Source: Mermis nigrescens
Lineage: Eukaryota; Nematoda; Enoplea; Mermithida; Mermithidae
DNA length: 64,000 bases
NCBI GenBank assembly: GCA_036768485.1
Contig: JAVLUZ010000637.1
Coordinates: forward strand, 142,460-206,459
Direction: 5' to 3'
Shown: in pieces, positions 1 to 12,539 of the stretch
Numbering within the stretch: position 1 is the stretch's first letter
Layout of the letters: the number at the start of each line of letters is the position of its first letter
Made by a program: the position numbers and the translations under genes
The notes under the pieces: generated by a model
Told to the model about the DNA's origin: nothing
Databases searched by the model: none
The model's input: only the letters and a program-made list of their open reading frames with translations

Positions 1-88
1 CCAAACGTGGCTACTGGCGGTGTTTGTGATCTGGTTTCGTCGTCAGAAAGAAACGGACGACTGAATCGAGTGACGCGCGAGTCACTAG

Positions 89-343
89 CATACGTGGGCA
101 ACAAGAAAATTCTGGGGGGGGGTGCAGATTTTTGAAGGTCAAAAAATTGGCCTTAAAAATGATGGTCGGGCGATAAAAACACCATTTTTCGACGTTTCTC
201 ATCATGCACTATCCATTGGCATCAAAATTTTATGAAAAAACCGAAAAAAATTTTCAAAAGTTGAATTCTGGGGTATTTTGACGGGGGGGGGGTATTTTGT
301 TCTGGGGGGGGAGACACCCCCAAACCCCCCACGCCCAGGTGTG
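89..343 (-). mobile_element. hAT-type MITE, family A copy 1
   Basis: The ends are imperfect inverted repeats: CATACGTGGGCA at 89 and the complement of CACACCTGGGCG at 343. The element is flanked by a perfect 8-bp duplication, GTCACTAG, at 81-88 and 344-351. The inside is G- or C-homopolymer-rich with no ORF. It has inserted into the decayed retroelement. Confidence 0.9.
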
Positions 344-3300
344 GTCACTAGAGTCCAAAGGGCTGCGTTGCAAAAGGTGATCCTCATCCGATAGATTGAT
401 GCGCGGTTGCATCCGTTTGCGCAGACTGCAGTGTTCATTGTAAGAAATGGCATCAGGCGATGGTGCTCCGAACTCCATAGTAAACTCGCGACTGACTAGA
501 TGGAGTAGCCGGATGGCGAAAATCCTCGAAATTTTGATCGTGGCATGGTGGCAATGGAATGCGCCCAAAACTACTGGTTTCGTGCAAAGGTGCAATAATC
601 CTTGCGGTTGTTGTTGATCACAAAATTTGTTTGACCGCAAAGTTGACCGACGCTGCTGCTGCTGTTGTAACTGACAACTGAGCGTTGCTCCAACGTTTTG
701 CGATACTTGTGCTGGTGACGATAGCAGCCGACGTTGTCAGTGAATCGCGGTGACCTTTGGTGCTGCATTGATTGCGGCGGTGGGGCTGAACGCGTCGCGG
801 CGAACAATCTACGCACTGGTGACGGAAGCAACCGAAACCCTCCGCTAGACCGCTGCGGCAACCGCTGCTCCGATTGATCATGCGGCATCAATGTTGCTGG
901 CAATTGAGGTGGATTCTGCCTGAAACGAGACAAAGAAGAAGGTCCGGGTTCAGGCATCTGATGGCTTCAATAATAACATTAGTTGGCGATAGATCATCGC
1001 TTGCCTCTCGCATCGCTTCTTTCCATTTTTGGTTGGCCCGATAAGCTCATTGAGTATGTTTGTATTTGTTCCGGAATGTATTGAAGGCCCTAAAAAGGAA
1101 TGGCTTCGTGATAGGTTTGTAAGCATTCCATGTACGTTCTGATCCTCACGCCTTATTTCAGAGGCCACGGCTAAAGAGCCTGGCTTACACGCAACAGTAA
1201 CGCGCGGCAATGGCAGCATCGGCTGAGTTTTGCGTATGGCTTTTTCAATTATCATTTGGGCCTGGCGCAAGTTGATCTGAGCCTGTAAAGAAAGATCAGT
1301 AACGTTTTGTCTCTTCTTTGCTTGGGGCCACTCGGGCCCTGTGAATCAGCAGCTCGTTTCTGCAATTGGCGTTTCTGCTGGTTTTGGCAAATATTGTCCA
1401 ACTCAAGGTGTTTTTTCTGAAGATAAAACGATGAGTGTTGTCGCAATTTGTGATGACTGAATTGGGCAGGCACTGTAAAACTTGATCCGTGGCTTTGCTA
1501 ATTAGTTGAATGTCGCAATGCAGCACGACCGGATCCTCAATTTCTTCCGCTAATCCAGGAAATTCCGGGAACGCTTCACTCGGAAATTGGGTGTAAGTTG
1601 GGCCAAAGAACGCGGCACGAAGCATCCGTCGAATTTGTTCACACATTTGCCAGGCGATTCCACGGTCGCCATACAATGTTGCAAAGATGAAGAAATGTTG
1701 ATCCATATAGTGCAACAGCGATGTAGATTGCAACATGTGCGCAGTAGCAAACACCAGTTTGCGGCTGAAAGTGGTTTTGTATTCTCTCGAATTCACGAAA
1801 CGCTTCAAAAAGGACAACCATTTGCCAAATTGTCAAGCACAACGGCGCCATATGATCAGGCTGAGGCTGGATACGGTATGGAAAAAATTCAGGCTGAAGT
1901 GTGACACCAATTCGAACGTTTGTTTGTGGCGGCGTTGGCTGGAATGTATGGTTTGCGATGTATAGGATGTTTACTTCTTAGACCATGTAACCGGTTGTGA
2001 TGAACATGCGGTTTCACATAAACAACGGATCTGGATAGAACTGGCGATGGAAACAGAAGGCTGCGTAATAAAACGTGGCGCAACCTGATTCCTAGTGCCC
2101 TTGTTCTCATCCACTTCTGTGGGTAACCGAAGCGAAATCATTGGCCTGTCCAGCGGATTAGCAATTTGACAATATTGCAAATAGCGTGCACATATTGCGT
2201 TGTAGCACAGTTGGATATCATTATGCAGGCCTTTGTACAGCTCCGCGCCTGCTTCTTGTCCGAGCCAATCGCGAAAATTGAGAAAATTATGGATAGACAA
2301 GCAAGGTTGATTTGTTTCTTGCAACTCTTGCATGGTTTCCTGAAAATAATTTGCGTAGGCAGTTGTTCGCCATTGTTCTTCCATATCCTGACTTGCATCG
2401 GCTGCTCAGCCGGAACTTGAACAATCAATCACCGGCGTTGGCTGCAAAATTTGAGGAATACACATCGACGGCAATGGCTTGGCAGCAAAAGGCAACATCA
2501 TCAAAGCCATGATATTTTGGATATCCATAGGTGCCGTGTAAGTAGGCTGAGGAGGCGCCACTGAAGCTGGAACAGCCAGGGGCTCTCAAAACGCTGACTT
2601 TCGTCTGCGTGCCGGCTGCAAACAAAGGCAAATTTTTGACATCCAGGGGCTGACCCAATGTGGTTGTGGTTGCGTCACAACTGGAATCCTATCAAGAACA
2701 TTTGTTTCCATTGGTTCAGGCGGGATTACGCTGACGCCGATGGCAGATTGGCGATGATATTGTCAAAAACTTGTTGCTGCGTCGGCAAAGGCAGACGCTG
2801 TGTAGGCAGCGGAAATGGCGGGCTCATGCTCATCTAGTTCATAGCCATCTAAATAATCATTGTCGGATCCTCGCCATCTGATCAGCTGCCGTTGATCTGC
2901 GAAATGCTCGCCATATGGCTTTTTGCCTTTGGGACATATTAGGCGGCAATTTTGACAACTTGATGTATAACGGCTCTGGAGGCGGCGCTGCCTGAACAGA
3001 TAATTTGTCGCCTTCAAAAGTGAACCCGGCGGTATATGACAAGGAGAAATTCTACTCATGTTTGGCGAATACGTGTCGATGAGATGTAAACAAGCGAGAA
3101 AATTGGGTCTAAAATGAGATACCGTAACATAGACCCGTCAAAGGCATGTTCCATGCCTGGCCAATCCATGTGACTGCCAAAGAATCCGGCTGCATATCAA
3201 AAAAGAAAGCTGCCAGCGTTTTTAGGCGGTGATTTCGGGCATTGATGCGATTTTTGAGCATGAAAAATCCGCTCATCATCAGCGTATCTTTAAAATGTTA

Positions 3301-4066
3301 GCCCTGAAAACAGATCGCGAGGGAGGAATCCCACCACGATTTTGTAAATAAGCCACTACATCTGCGCGATGTGGGCCGTAGACATGGAAATAGTGATTTT
3401 ATCGTTGTTGATTGTGGCAAGCTAGATAGACATCTCGTAAAGGTGTGTCTCAAGTAATTCCGCTCAACCCAAACAGGGGCTGTGGAAACTCTAGACATAT
3501 CCCAAACAAAGACTTTACCCGAACATTGGCGATCTGGATATATCGAACAAAAGGATCATTGGCCTGCATGTAGTTGGGATCCAGTTGCCAATATTGCTCC
3601 TAAATGTGGTAGGGCGTGAACAAATGGTCGTTAACATGCTCGAAATCAAAGCCAAAGAAATACTGGCTGTTTAGACGGTTTGACGACCTGAAAAGTGTAC
3701 GTATTGCGTTATAAGATTGTTCATGTGTTTCGATCATTACGGCACGTCGAATGTCATTGGCGGGCACATAGGGCACTGACAACGGATACGGTCCATCATT
3801 GCCACATACCACTCATGTTGGGCATAAGTGTGATTGTAATGGTTTGGCATCTTGTGGTGTGATGGCTTGCAAAGATTGGGCGTTACGTGTTCATCGTTTT
3901 CTAAATATAGCGTCTGTAAAGGAATGACACTAGTGCGGTACTGCTTACAACAGCCGCAGCTTTGAGCGCTACGAGGAAGTGGGCTGTTGTTGTTGCTCCC
4001 GAGGCTAAACATCGGACAATCTCGGTCCACAATGTCCTCTTCTGTTGGGGCACGCTGCTCAGCCAT
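344..4066 (-). pseudogene. Unidentified third ORF downstream of integrase, broken
   Basis: An ATG at 4066 opens a new frame that overlaps the end of the integrase. Coding-like stretches follow one another on the minus strand (4066-3600, 3059-2763, 2658-2425, 2384-1971, 1817-1296, 1270-950, 957-254), broken by stops and frameshifts. The early part has a Cys-rich patch (CGCC and CQCPMCPP). The middle is Pro/Ala-rich (around 2550-2600). Then comes a helical stretch with DWLGQEAGAELYKGLHNDI near 2200-2270, and the last part is Gln/Pro/Ser-rich. I recognise no envelope features: no clear signal peptide, fusion peptide or membrane anchor was seen. Function unknown. The last segments could instead belong to another element. 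Its downstream end is cut by the hAT MITE at 89-343. Confidence 0.45.
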
Positions 4067-5340
4067 GGCTCTGCAAATGGTGTAACATTAGTTAAGAGTA
4101 CGGCATGTGCCGATTTAGCACCAATTAACAAACGAACAGGCGCACATTCCCTCATACTTTCCCGGCCCGCTAATTCCTCAAAACTTATAACTACTGCCGG
4201 ACACAGTGGTTGGCGCGGTAACTTAACTAAAACAAAATCACTGGGTACATATGCATACTTTTCGGCAATGAGATCGGAATAGGGCAACTTTGGGGCAGGT
4301 AAGAGGCAATTACGATGCACTACGTGTTCTATTAAAGGATTATGCAAATAGATGATTCGAGCCATTTCAGGTGCTGGCAATGATTTGATGCAATACGGAC
4401 CTAATTGTTTAGGTGAAAGCTTTCCAATTTTGGGCTGAATCACTGCTTTATTGTTGAGATATACAATATCACAACTGCAAATTTACTTTCACGCATTGAT
4501 TTGTCATACTGCTTTTTCTGATGATTACGCACTTTAGCAAGATTTTGCTAGCAATATCATGCAAGTTAAGAAGTGTGAGTTTTAGATCGGCAAGATATTT
4601 TTCAGCGACGTTAGGCACATTAGGATTCAACGTGAGATCGCTTAATAGCTGTATATCGAGTGGAAAAGAAGGCTAACGAATCGTACAGCATCTTGAATGG
4701 CGAAATATTTGTAGATGACTGCGGCATTGCATTGGTCATACAAAGCAAGGCAAAAATTGTTCCCAGTCGTATTGATTTCTTGCGCTTAAGTTGGAAAGTC
4801 CATCGATGAGTGTCTTTCCGATTATATCATTCAAGTAACCCATCGCACTGTGGATGATACGGTGTTGTGAAAACTTTTTGCACATTTACTAACTTACAAA
4901 CTTCCAAAATTAGGGCTGATGTGAAATTTGAGCCTTGATCAGTCAGAAATCGTTTTGGAACGCCGTGTCTAGGAATTACTTCACGCAATAGTAGATTTTG
5001 CGATGGTGACTGCTTTTATATCAGACACTGCAAACGCTTCAACATACTTAGTAAATGGTCCATGAAGACAACGATTTGATCATTTTGGACGTCGAGTGCG
5101 GCATATGCAGACAATCACAAGCGATTAGCTCAAAAAGGTGCTGAAACCTCAATGGGCTGCAGAGGTATGGCGGTGGGATTATTTGCTACCTTATGCTGCA
5201 AACACACCTCACAGTTCTTACACAATGCAAGCACATCATTATCCATTCTAGGCCACCAGTAATGGAGCTGAATGGCAGGTAAAATTTTTCGCTCAGAGAA
5301 ATGGGCTCCAAAAATGGAATCATGAAATTTGGTTAGATGA
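3901..5340 (-). pseudogene. Integrase of the retroelement, broken
   Basis: The N-terminal zinc-binding region is seen as HFSERKILPAIQLHYWWPRM followed by CKNCEVCLQHK (about 5215-5310). The catalytic core (about 4800-5130) is badly decayed by stops. The C-terminal part is open from 4443 to 3901, with KLSPKQLGPYCI near 4395-4435, the motif typical of this family's C-terminal domain. The end of this open stretch overlaps the start of the next ORF (ATG at 4066) by about 165 bases in another frame. Confidence 0.8.
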
Positions 5341-5689
5341 AGCTATGCAGAGATTTTGGAATGACAAGCTGATGAATAGTGTTAGCTGCGCGTTTAGGCT
5401 GAAATCTGCGATATAGGATTTTATTTAGCAAGAAAATTTGTCATGATATTTTCGTGTTGTTAGGTCATTGAGCAATTTGCGAATTTTGCTTAAATTTTTT
5501 GTCTTGATGTTGTTCCGGCAAGGAGTTTCGCAGGCGACAAAATTTCTGCTCTTTCAGCTTGGGATAAAGTGATTCTTTCATAAAAACTGGCGGATGATCT
5601 TTGCGCAGTTTGCCATTTTGGCTGATGGTTAATTGTCTTATATCAGGTTCGTTGTTGTCGTCAGACTCAGACGCTTTGGATTCGAGGTT

Positions 5690-6019
5690 GGCGACATTAG
5701 CAACGGGCTGCTCGAGTTTATAATGTTGTTCGTCGCGGACGGGCCTTGTGGGATGACGCGATAATAAATCCGCGGCGCAGTTATACGCGCCTGGTACATA
5801 TACAACCTCATACTTGTATTCTTGTAATTTTAGACCCCATCATCTTAGACGACTCGGAAGGATCTTTACATTTACAAGCCAAGTAAGCGCCTGATGATCT
5901 GTTTCTACGATGAATTTTTCGCCATAAAGATAATGCCTATAATGCTTAATTGCCCAGACAACCGCTAAAGCCTCCTTCTCAGAAGTGGCATAGTTGCATT
6001 TGCCGAGTTTAAAACGCGG
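5690..6019 (-). pseudogene. RNase H domain of the retroelement, broken
   Basis: The minus strand reads [20 protein letters not shown] (about 5940-5995), followed by [14 protein letters not shown] (about 5890-5935), RLRRW, and then YVPGAYNCAADLLSRHP (about 5745-5800). These are hallmark motifs of the Ty3/gypsy RNase H, including the DLLSR-type end. The domain would remove template RNA during reverse transcription. It is one of the better preserved parts, but stops lie on both sides of it. Confidence 0.85.
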
Positions 6020-7060
6020 CTAGCATAACCAAGGATGAAACGATTTTTAGATGGAAGATGTTTCTGCATAAAGAATCGCACCTAGTGCGTAATTGCTTGC
6101 ATCGCTGTCAGATTAAATTGATGGTCATTATCGAACTTGGGCAACTGCAAAATTGGCGGAGACGTGAAAGCATCTTTTAATGTTTGAAAAGCTTTTTGAT
6201 GTTCTTCAGTCCAAAGAAATTCCGTGTCTTTCCTTAATAACCGAAAAAGAGGTTTCTGCGATTTTCGCGAGATCTTTCACAAATTTTATGAACCATTGTA
6301 CGAGACCAAGAAATTTCTGCAAAGCTTTCACCGTTTTTGAACTGGAAAATTGATCAAATCTGCAATTTTGGATAAATCAGAGCAATACTCTAGCGAACTT
6401 ATGCGATAGCCCAAAAATTGACTTCTGCATGAGCTAGATGACATTTTCTGGTTTAATCCTTCAAATTTGCGTTTTGTAGCGCGCAAAAGACATTTTCTAG
6501 ATCTTTAAGATGCTCTGAAAACGTGCGCAAAACACAGTTATATCGTCGATATATACAAGGCAGGTTTTCCAATTTTAAGCCAGCAAGAACGAGCTCCATA
6601 AGTTGCTGAAAATCTGCAGGGCATTTTTTAAACCAAAAGGTAACACTTTTGAATTGTGAGTAGACCTACGGGACAGATAAAGCTGTTTTTCACGCGATTT
6701 TTCATCAAGGTGAATCTGCCAATACCTGTGATTTTAAGTCTAGCGTACTCAGTGCTGCAGACCCTAGGGCATCAAAATAATCGTCAATTTGAGGAAGGGG
6801 GTAAATTGAGCTTTTGTCACATCATTCAGTTGGCAATAATCCACAACTGCTGCGGAGGGAAACGTCTTTTTTCCCAATTAAAACAAAGGACTGGCCCAGG
6901 GACTTGTTGTTGGCCTGATGACTTTTTCCACGATCATTTCGTTGATTATCTTTTGCATGACTTGTCTGCGCGCGTGTTTGACACAATAGGTTTTACCTAC
7001 AACAGGTGGATTATCCCCTGTGTTGATATGATGCTTAATGAGCGGAGGTGACCAAGTGGT
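6020..7060 (-). pseudogene. Reverse transcriptase of the retroelement, broken
   Basis: Several conserved blocks of a Ty3/gypsy reverse transcriptase are visible in order. YWQIHLDEKSREK near 6690-6730 is the block that normally follows the first catalytic Asp. VLPFGLKNA near 6620-6650 is the LPFGLxxA block. LVYIDDI near 6540-6560 is the YxDD active site. FLWTEEHQKAFQTLKDA near 6180-6225 belongs to the connection to RNase H. Stops and frameshifts separate the blocks, so no full protein can be made. The family copies the element RNA into DNA inside the particle. Confidence 0.85.
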
Positions 7061-7157
7061 TCGCCTTTTAATGCGAATATCGAATTATATTTTTGACAAA
7101 AATCACAAATTTGCTGCTGTTCCTTATAATTAACGATGCAGCCCTGTAAAGCCTTAT

Positions 7158-7900
7158 TTATCGAAGAAAAAAGTTCGCGGACAATCGTCGATCCAATTGA
7201 TTCTCCAGTGTCGACTTGAACAGGCGATTTTGAGATGTTACATAATCGCAGAGGAAAAACTGAAACTGAAGTGTCAACAATTGCAGGGCGACAAAAAGTG
7301 AACTTTTGCACATGAAATCTGGATTGGGCTCAAAAAGTGTGATATCTGCATCGTAGGAACCATGACTTAAATATGCAGGTGTTATTAATTTGTGACACGG
7401 CAAAACTGTGATTGGCTCTGAAATTGAAACATGCACGCAGATAGGACAAGCGATTTTAGCATTTGGATTGGTGCAAAACTGCAATTTTTCGCTTGGCGAT
7501 AAAAGATCTAATTTTATACCGTTTATAAATGCACAATGTTCAATGGGATTTACCCAAAGCAATGCAGAACAGCAAAAATCAAAACCGAGAAGCATGTCTT
7601 CTGCAATTTATCGATGATAGACACCAACGTAGGTATAGAATGATTCATGAGCAGTTATAGTTATATTAAAATTAAAGCAAACAACTACTGTTGTGTCACC
7701 TACACCGCACGACTTTAGATGTTTGTTTCGGAGGTAATTTGAAACCAAGTCTTAAAAATGCTGCAGTAGTCATAGTGACTATGAGCCTGTATCATATCAC
7801 TAGTGCCAGGATTTTTACACCCATGAATTTCAGCCAAAATGGTGGGTAAATTTGCACCTGCATGACTAACTATCGGAATTTCAGAGTCCTTGATTTATGC
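7158..7900 (-). pseudogene. Retropepsin-like protease region
   Basis: Between the Gag-like part and the reverse transcriptase, the minus strand gives SHAGANLPTIL-like residues near 7840-7880 and then LLGFDF near 7570-7590. LLGFDF resembles the conserved ILGxDF of retropepsins that follows the flap. The catalytic D-T/S-G triplet is not recognisable, so the copy is inactive or has diverged. An open stretch from 7595 to 7158 continues towards the reverse transcriptase. The call rests mostly on order and on that one motif. Confidence 0.4.
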
Positions 7901-8539
7901 GGGGGATGATGTCATTTTTTTGAGAACTGCTAATCTTCGCTGCAATCTATCATATTCTTCCGAAAATTCTTGAGAGATGCAAAATTTTCTCTGCTTATTT
8001 GCTTCAGATTGATGAGAAGTAACCAGGTTTGCGTCTTTTTCAGGCAAATAGGCGGCTATGTAAGTGAGGATAATCTCCTGGCGGGCTGGTAATCCGCTTA
8101 CATATGTGACATTAGGAGGATATTTTGCGGCGCAGAACGATAATTGGAATTATAATACATATTATGCTGTTCTGGCGGATGAGTCACATAAGGATTATTT
8201 TATGATAGACATAAGATTGCATGTGATTATCATAAGGTTGATTCTGATAGTTTTGGCGATAATTCAAGCGCTGTGAAGCGTTATAGCTTTGCTCTTAAAA
8301 TTGACGCCAGAGCGTCAGAATCAAAACATGCGTCAGAACTTTGCGAAATAGGTTGACGATTTTGGCTTTGATCGCAATATCTAGGCTTAGATTGTGGCCG
8401 ATTATTATAATTTGAGCGCGAAGGATGAGTGATTACGATTATTCCAAGAACGCCACTGGATTACGTTGATGCGCAGCGGCTCAAATTTTGCTTGCTGTGC
8501 ATTTTTATCAAATTAGCGCTGCTTTATCTTTTTGAAACA

Positions 8540-10543
8540 TTCTTCTTCAACATAACCCGTGCTTACAAAAATTGCAGTAAAATTTACGCGCTGTAGATTG
8601 CTCATTTTTGGGGCAAGCTTTTGATTGGAGTAAATGCCTTTTATTGCGCGAGCGCTCAGGATCGACATTATTAGAAAAGCGTACAGACTCCTTTAGGAAT
8701 TGCACCACTAGTAGGATTGGCGATAGTCGAGACATAAGGTGTTGGAGCTTTTTTCAAGTTACAAGTTGGCGAGCCACATACTCTGCGCATTTAGCATTGT
8801 GCAAAAATTCATGTAGCTCAGCTTCAGGCGCGCGTTGATAAGCTGCAGTTGAAATTTCAGGTAGCATACCACACTTTAATTGGATGTCAAAGCATTTCAT
8901 TGAATTGCTCGGAGTCGGTTTCTGATATGAGGTCTAGCACGTCTTAATTGTTTGTGAAGCGCGAGATAGTAAGCTTGACAGACTCATTGGGCTGTTGCTT
9001 ACGGTCAAGAAAGTGGTCATATAACGTATCATGATCGAGTGGCGAAATTCAGCGATCATAGCGTACTTAGTCTTAGTATAAGAATTACGCACTTCTTGAG
9101 GCAATGCTTCATACAAATTTAACGCATAGTCGTCGAAATGATGAGAGCAAATTCAGCTCTATCTTTTTTGTCGATTTTATATATTTTTGCCAATCTTTCA
9201 AATTCGCTGAAAAATTTTTGAATATCAGCTTTTTCGCATTGAAAAGATTTCTAGCAGCTACTGCAATATGCATTTGTTGTATGAAAGGTCCGTGATTGAT
9301 GTCAAAACAGATGATTTATCGTGCAAAGATGATGAAGAATCTGAATTATGATGCAAGCGACGTTGAACCGGCAATGCAAATCCATCACTGTGGCGCAAGC
9401 GCGATGCGAATCTTCCTGCTGCGAGTGCTAGTGTGTCCTCATCCGAAAATGTGACGGACGCTGACTGATTGGCGGCAATGTTCATATTGTCCCTTATAGG
9501 CATGGATTCGTCGTTAGGATTTGCTAAATTACTCCTGCATTGAAAAATTATCGCTCCTCAGATGCGACGTGTGCTGCATGGGCGCTTTCCGCATTAGGAA
9601 GAAAATAATGCAAAGGTAAGGATGTAGGTAGAAGGCTGCTGCAAATTATTTACAGCATTAGGCACAAATTCAGGTGCTAGCTGATTTAAAGGTCGCTGCA
9701 AAAATTGTGAAAAAGTAGGCGCGTTTTCAACACTTTGCTGATTAAACGTTGCTGCAAAGAATGCGCAGAATTAGGTCGCAAAAGAGGGTTTTGTGCATGC
9801 TGCTTAGGAATATGAAGATCTAAAACTCAAGAGACGTGCGATCACTCATGGGCATAATAGGCACAGATGTCCTTTCAAACGCGAGTATAACCTAGGCTTA
9901 GGATTATTAATCGGAGGCTGAATGACAGGTGATGAATTGTCAAACTCAGTTTTGTTATTTACCGTCTGTTTGACACACCGTTTTGGTAACTTGATAGGCA
10001 CATGATTAATCACGTTTCTTTTCGTTGTTATGTACTCGCAAAGACTGATTAGCCTCAGGGCAAGCAGAAAACGTGCCGTAAGCCGGTTATTAAATTCCTT
10101 ACGCATTTGGTGCATTTCTTGCGCATGCTGAAAATTCAATTTTTCCCGCTGAACATGCATTTTCTGAATACTCAAGAATAGTCGAAAGAATTCTATCAGA
10201 ATTTGACGAATTAGGGCGAATTTGTCCTCATTTTGCTTTTCAGATGCATTACTTTCCACATCAAAAGTTCGACCAGGTAAAACGGCTTGCTTCCCATTTG
10301 GTTATTGTCGCCATTTGCGAGCAAGTTAAGATCATTATTAATGATTGTTGCGTCAGAATTTACTTCACCTTGCGTATCAGCAGAATTACCGCTTCTGGAA
10401 TGAAGACTGCCGGTAGTAGACTCATTATCAGAAGGAATAACAGAGTTATTATTTACCGAAGGGGGTAATGCATTATTATCATTCGCCGAAGAACTGGTTT
10501 GATCAGTTTGTAATTGGCGCGCAGAACAGGATTGTGGCGGCAC
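8540..10543 (-). pseudogene. Gag-like region of the retroelement
   Basis: The first part (10543 down to about 9846) is Ser/Asn/Gln-rich and then has a helical, probably coiled-coil stretch with many Gln, Glu and Arg residues (around 10070-10240). Further on (about 9500-8930) come fragments resembling a capsid-type Gag domain, with a FFSEFERLAKIY-like stretch near 9170-9215. Near 8547-8735 a basic segment ends in FYCNFCKHG, which looks like the start of a CCHC zinc knuckle whose second half is destroyed by a stop. The reading frame switches several times and contains stops. In a working element this protein would form the particle and bind the RNA. The assignment rests on position upstream of pol and on these weak motifs. 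Confidence 0.5.
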
Positions 10544-10786
10544 TCTTTAGCTGGAGGAATGCGTAAAATTTTTCTTACCACCCAATATAAAAATGGAACG
10601 TTTGAAATATGAACGTTAGGTAAAAGAAAAATTTTTTCTCCAAAAATCGGCTATCTTAAAATCTGAAAAAATTTTTCGAATTGGACCCCTCTAGGTAGCG
10701 GGGTTTTCCAAACGTAACTCTATATGCCAAAATAGTAACAAGTACAAGAGAGGCGAACGAAAATTTATGTACGTGGCGAAAATATA
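10544..10786. other. Retroelement leader or flank, no gene seen
   Basis: AT-rich DNA just upstream of the Gag-like ORF (minus strand). A leader or primer-binding region would be expected here, but none could be recognised with confidence. Confidence 0.4.
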
Positions 10787-10794
10787 TTATTTAG

Positions 10795-10985
10795 TCGATT
10801 TTGGGTATAGAAAAAATACCAACGACTTTGCCACAAGTACACAAAAATTTTTTCCACAAATGCTTAAATTAGCAAGTTTGCTCTGAAGCCACAAAATCTT
10901 TTTTCCACAGCTGCTTAAATCAGCAACTTTGGTTTCAAAGCCACAAAATTTTTCTCCACATATGCCCAAATTAAATGCGTACTGT
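10795..10985. repeat. About 65-bp tandem repeat, three units
   Basis: A unit containing CCACAAAATTTTTTCCACA and then TGCTTAAATTAGCAA occurs three times in a row with mismatches. On the minus strand it makes a repetitive open frame (10990-10787) with units like SICGKNFC. This is probably a repeat artefact and not a gene. Confidence 0.7.
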
Positions 10986-11129
10986 GTCACGCAAATAATA
11001 TAATAAAACTAATACACATATTTAGAATGCCGAAATAAATATTTTTGGGTAAAGAAAATATTATGTATTAATTTAAATGATGACAGATACCGGATCAGTT
11101 GTCGCGAGCAACCTTATGGGGGAAACTCC

Positions 11130-11518
11130 AATGTAACTTTAGAGGCTTTGCCTGCTTTCGAGTTATTGAGTATCTTAGCGCGCGCAAACGAGTTGGCTGA
11201 TTAAGTAATTTTGAAGTGTGTACGGATAATTAAACTGACAGCATGCTGTCGGGGAAGATACCCAACACACAACAACTACAAAAGCAACGAACCCCAATAA
11301 GTACATTTGGGGCTTACCTAAGTACCTAAGTGTAACTTACGGGGCTTAATTCCACTTTCGAGTTATTGGAGTATCTTAGCACGCACAAACGAGTTGGCTG
11401 ATTTAGTACTTGAAAGTATGTGTGGATAACTAAACCGACAGCACGCCGTCGGGGAAGATACCCAACACACAACAACTACGAAAGCAACAAATCCCAATAA
11501 GTACCTTTGGGGCTTACC
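11130..11518. repeat. About 200-bp tandem repeat, two units
   Basis: The stretch with GAGTTATTGAGTATCTTAGC at about 11159 returns at about 11360, followed by the same 130 bp with a few changes, including GATACCCAACACACAACAAC. The second unit is cut by the TA insertion of the mariner-like element at 11521. The first unit therefore supplies the uninterrupted sequence ACCTAAGTACCT for comparison. Confidence 0.85.
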
Positions 11519-11774
11519 TATAGTCTGTTTCATTTATCCCAGAGCTTTTTCAGTAAATGTTTTCGGAGGCTACAGTAACCCCTTCTTTCTTATTTACTGT
11601 AGTTCGTTAGACCACCGTAGTTACGTAGCAGAGAAGGGTTTTTCAATAACATTTTTGCAACATAATTTATTCTCGTTTCAGCAAATTAATCAACTTACAG
11701 ATAAAAATCGCGCATTCAGCTTATCCTCAGTTGACACTTTAAACACAATAGACTAAAATGTTAAGAAACGCCAT

Positions 11775-11850
11775 GAACTCCCTCATGGGAATTAGTGGTA
11801 AAACGTCTACCTGTCGTGTCGAAGCACCGGGTTCGATTCCACCTGATAGC
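11775..11850 (+). tRNA. tRNA-like stretch inside element B, copy 1 (degenerate)
   Basis: AATTAGTGGTAAAACG resembles a D-arm/A box, and GGTTCGATTCC is a perfect B box/T-arm. A run of Ts follows immediately. The acceptor stem does not pair and the anticodon arm is disrupted, so this is a tRNA-derived stretch and not a working tRNA. Confidence 0.35.
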
Positions 11851-12289
11851 TTTTTATTTAGCGCACTTACTGTAGTATGTCCTAATACTGATTAAATGCC
11901 TAAATTAAATTTATACCAGCAAATGGGGCGCTTGCCATCCCATCTGCTAGAGTGTTTTGTAAACAAATAATATCTTAACCTGCAATTAGTATAAAAAATT
12001 TAATGACTCTGCAATGGATATGAGCGGTTTTTATATTTTTTATATCTAGCTGAGCTGCCCGGCGTTGCCCTGGCTGAACTTAGGCCTGATAGCTGTGGGA
12101 TTGAGATGTCTTTGTATTTTTTTATTTTTTCTGGACTTTTGATGTTTTGGGATATTTCTAAAAAAATTGTTGGTAAAAACATATTGTATTTTTTAAATTT
12201 TTTTAAACTGTCTTTTGTCAGCCATTTCTTTTTGATTAAATCCATTTTCTGACGTTATAGAATGGTTCTGAGAATTCTTTATCCTAAAT

Positions 12290-12535
12290 CATATTTTTGA
12301 TGTTCTGGGATGTTCTGAAATTATACCATTAGATGGTTTGGGATGTTTAAAAATTTTGTTTGATCATAACCATATTTTTAACGTTTTGGAGTATTAAAAA
12401 ACTTTTTTGGTCTAAACCACACTTTTGATGTTTTCGGAGGTTTAAAAATTTTTTCGGTCAAAACCGTATTTTTGATATTTTGGGGTGTTTAAAAATTTTT
12501 TTTGGTCAAAACCATATTTTTGATGTTTTGGGACA
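12290..12535. repeat. About 48-bp tandem repeat in Helitron C1
   Basis: Five to six diverged units of the type GTTTTGGGATGTTTAAAAAT followed by GGTCAAAACCATATTTTTGA. The same units occur in C2 (14150-14630). Confidence 0.8.
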
Positions 12536-12539
12536 CCAA

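Larger units (their letters stand above)
1..10543 (-). mobile_element. Decayed Ty3/gypsy-type retroelement (Gag-Pol plus third ORF)
   Basis: Read on the minus strand, the order is Gag-like, protease, reverse transcriptase, RNase H, integrase and a further long ORF. That is the Ty3/gypsy order, with integrase after RNase H. Recognisable pieces include YIDD of the reverse transcriptase near 6542-6553, [10 protein letters not shown] of RNase H near 5890-5920, CKNCEVC of the integrase zinc finger near 5225-5245, and the KLSPKQLGPY integrase C-terminal motif near 4395-4430. All frames carry stop codons and frameshifts, so the copy is dead. I found no long terminal repeats: the sequence before 89 does not match anything seen beyond 10543, so the ends may lie outside the window or be lost. 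A hAT MITE (89-343) has inserted in its downstream part. Confidence 0.85.

Noticed and set aside
3962..4282. Plus-strand open frame in the retroelement
   Set aside because: Shadow of the integrase C-terminal region and third-ORF start on the minus strand.
1..10543. Long terminal repeats or an envelope gene of the gypsy-type element
   Set aside because: No pair of matching terminal repeats flanks the element within the window, and the third ORF shows no signal peptide, fusion peptide or anchor.
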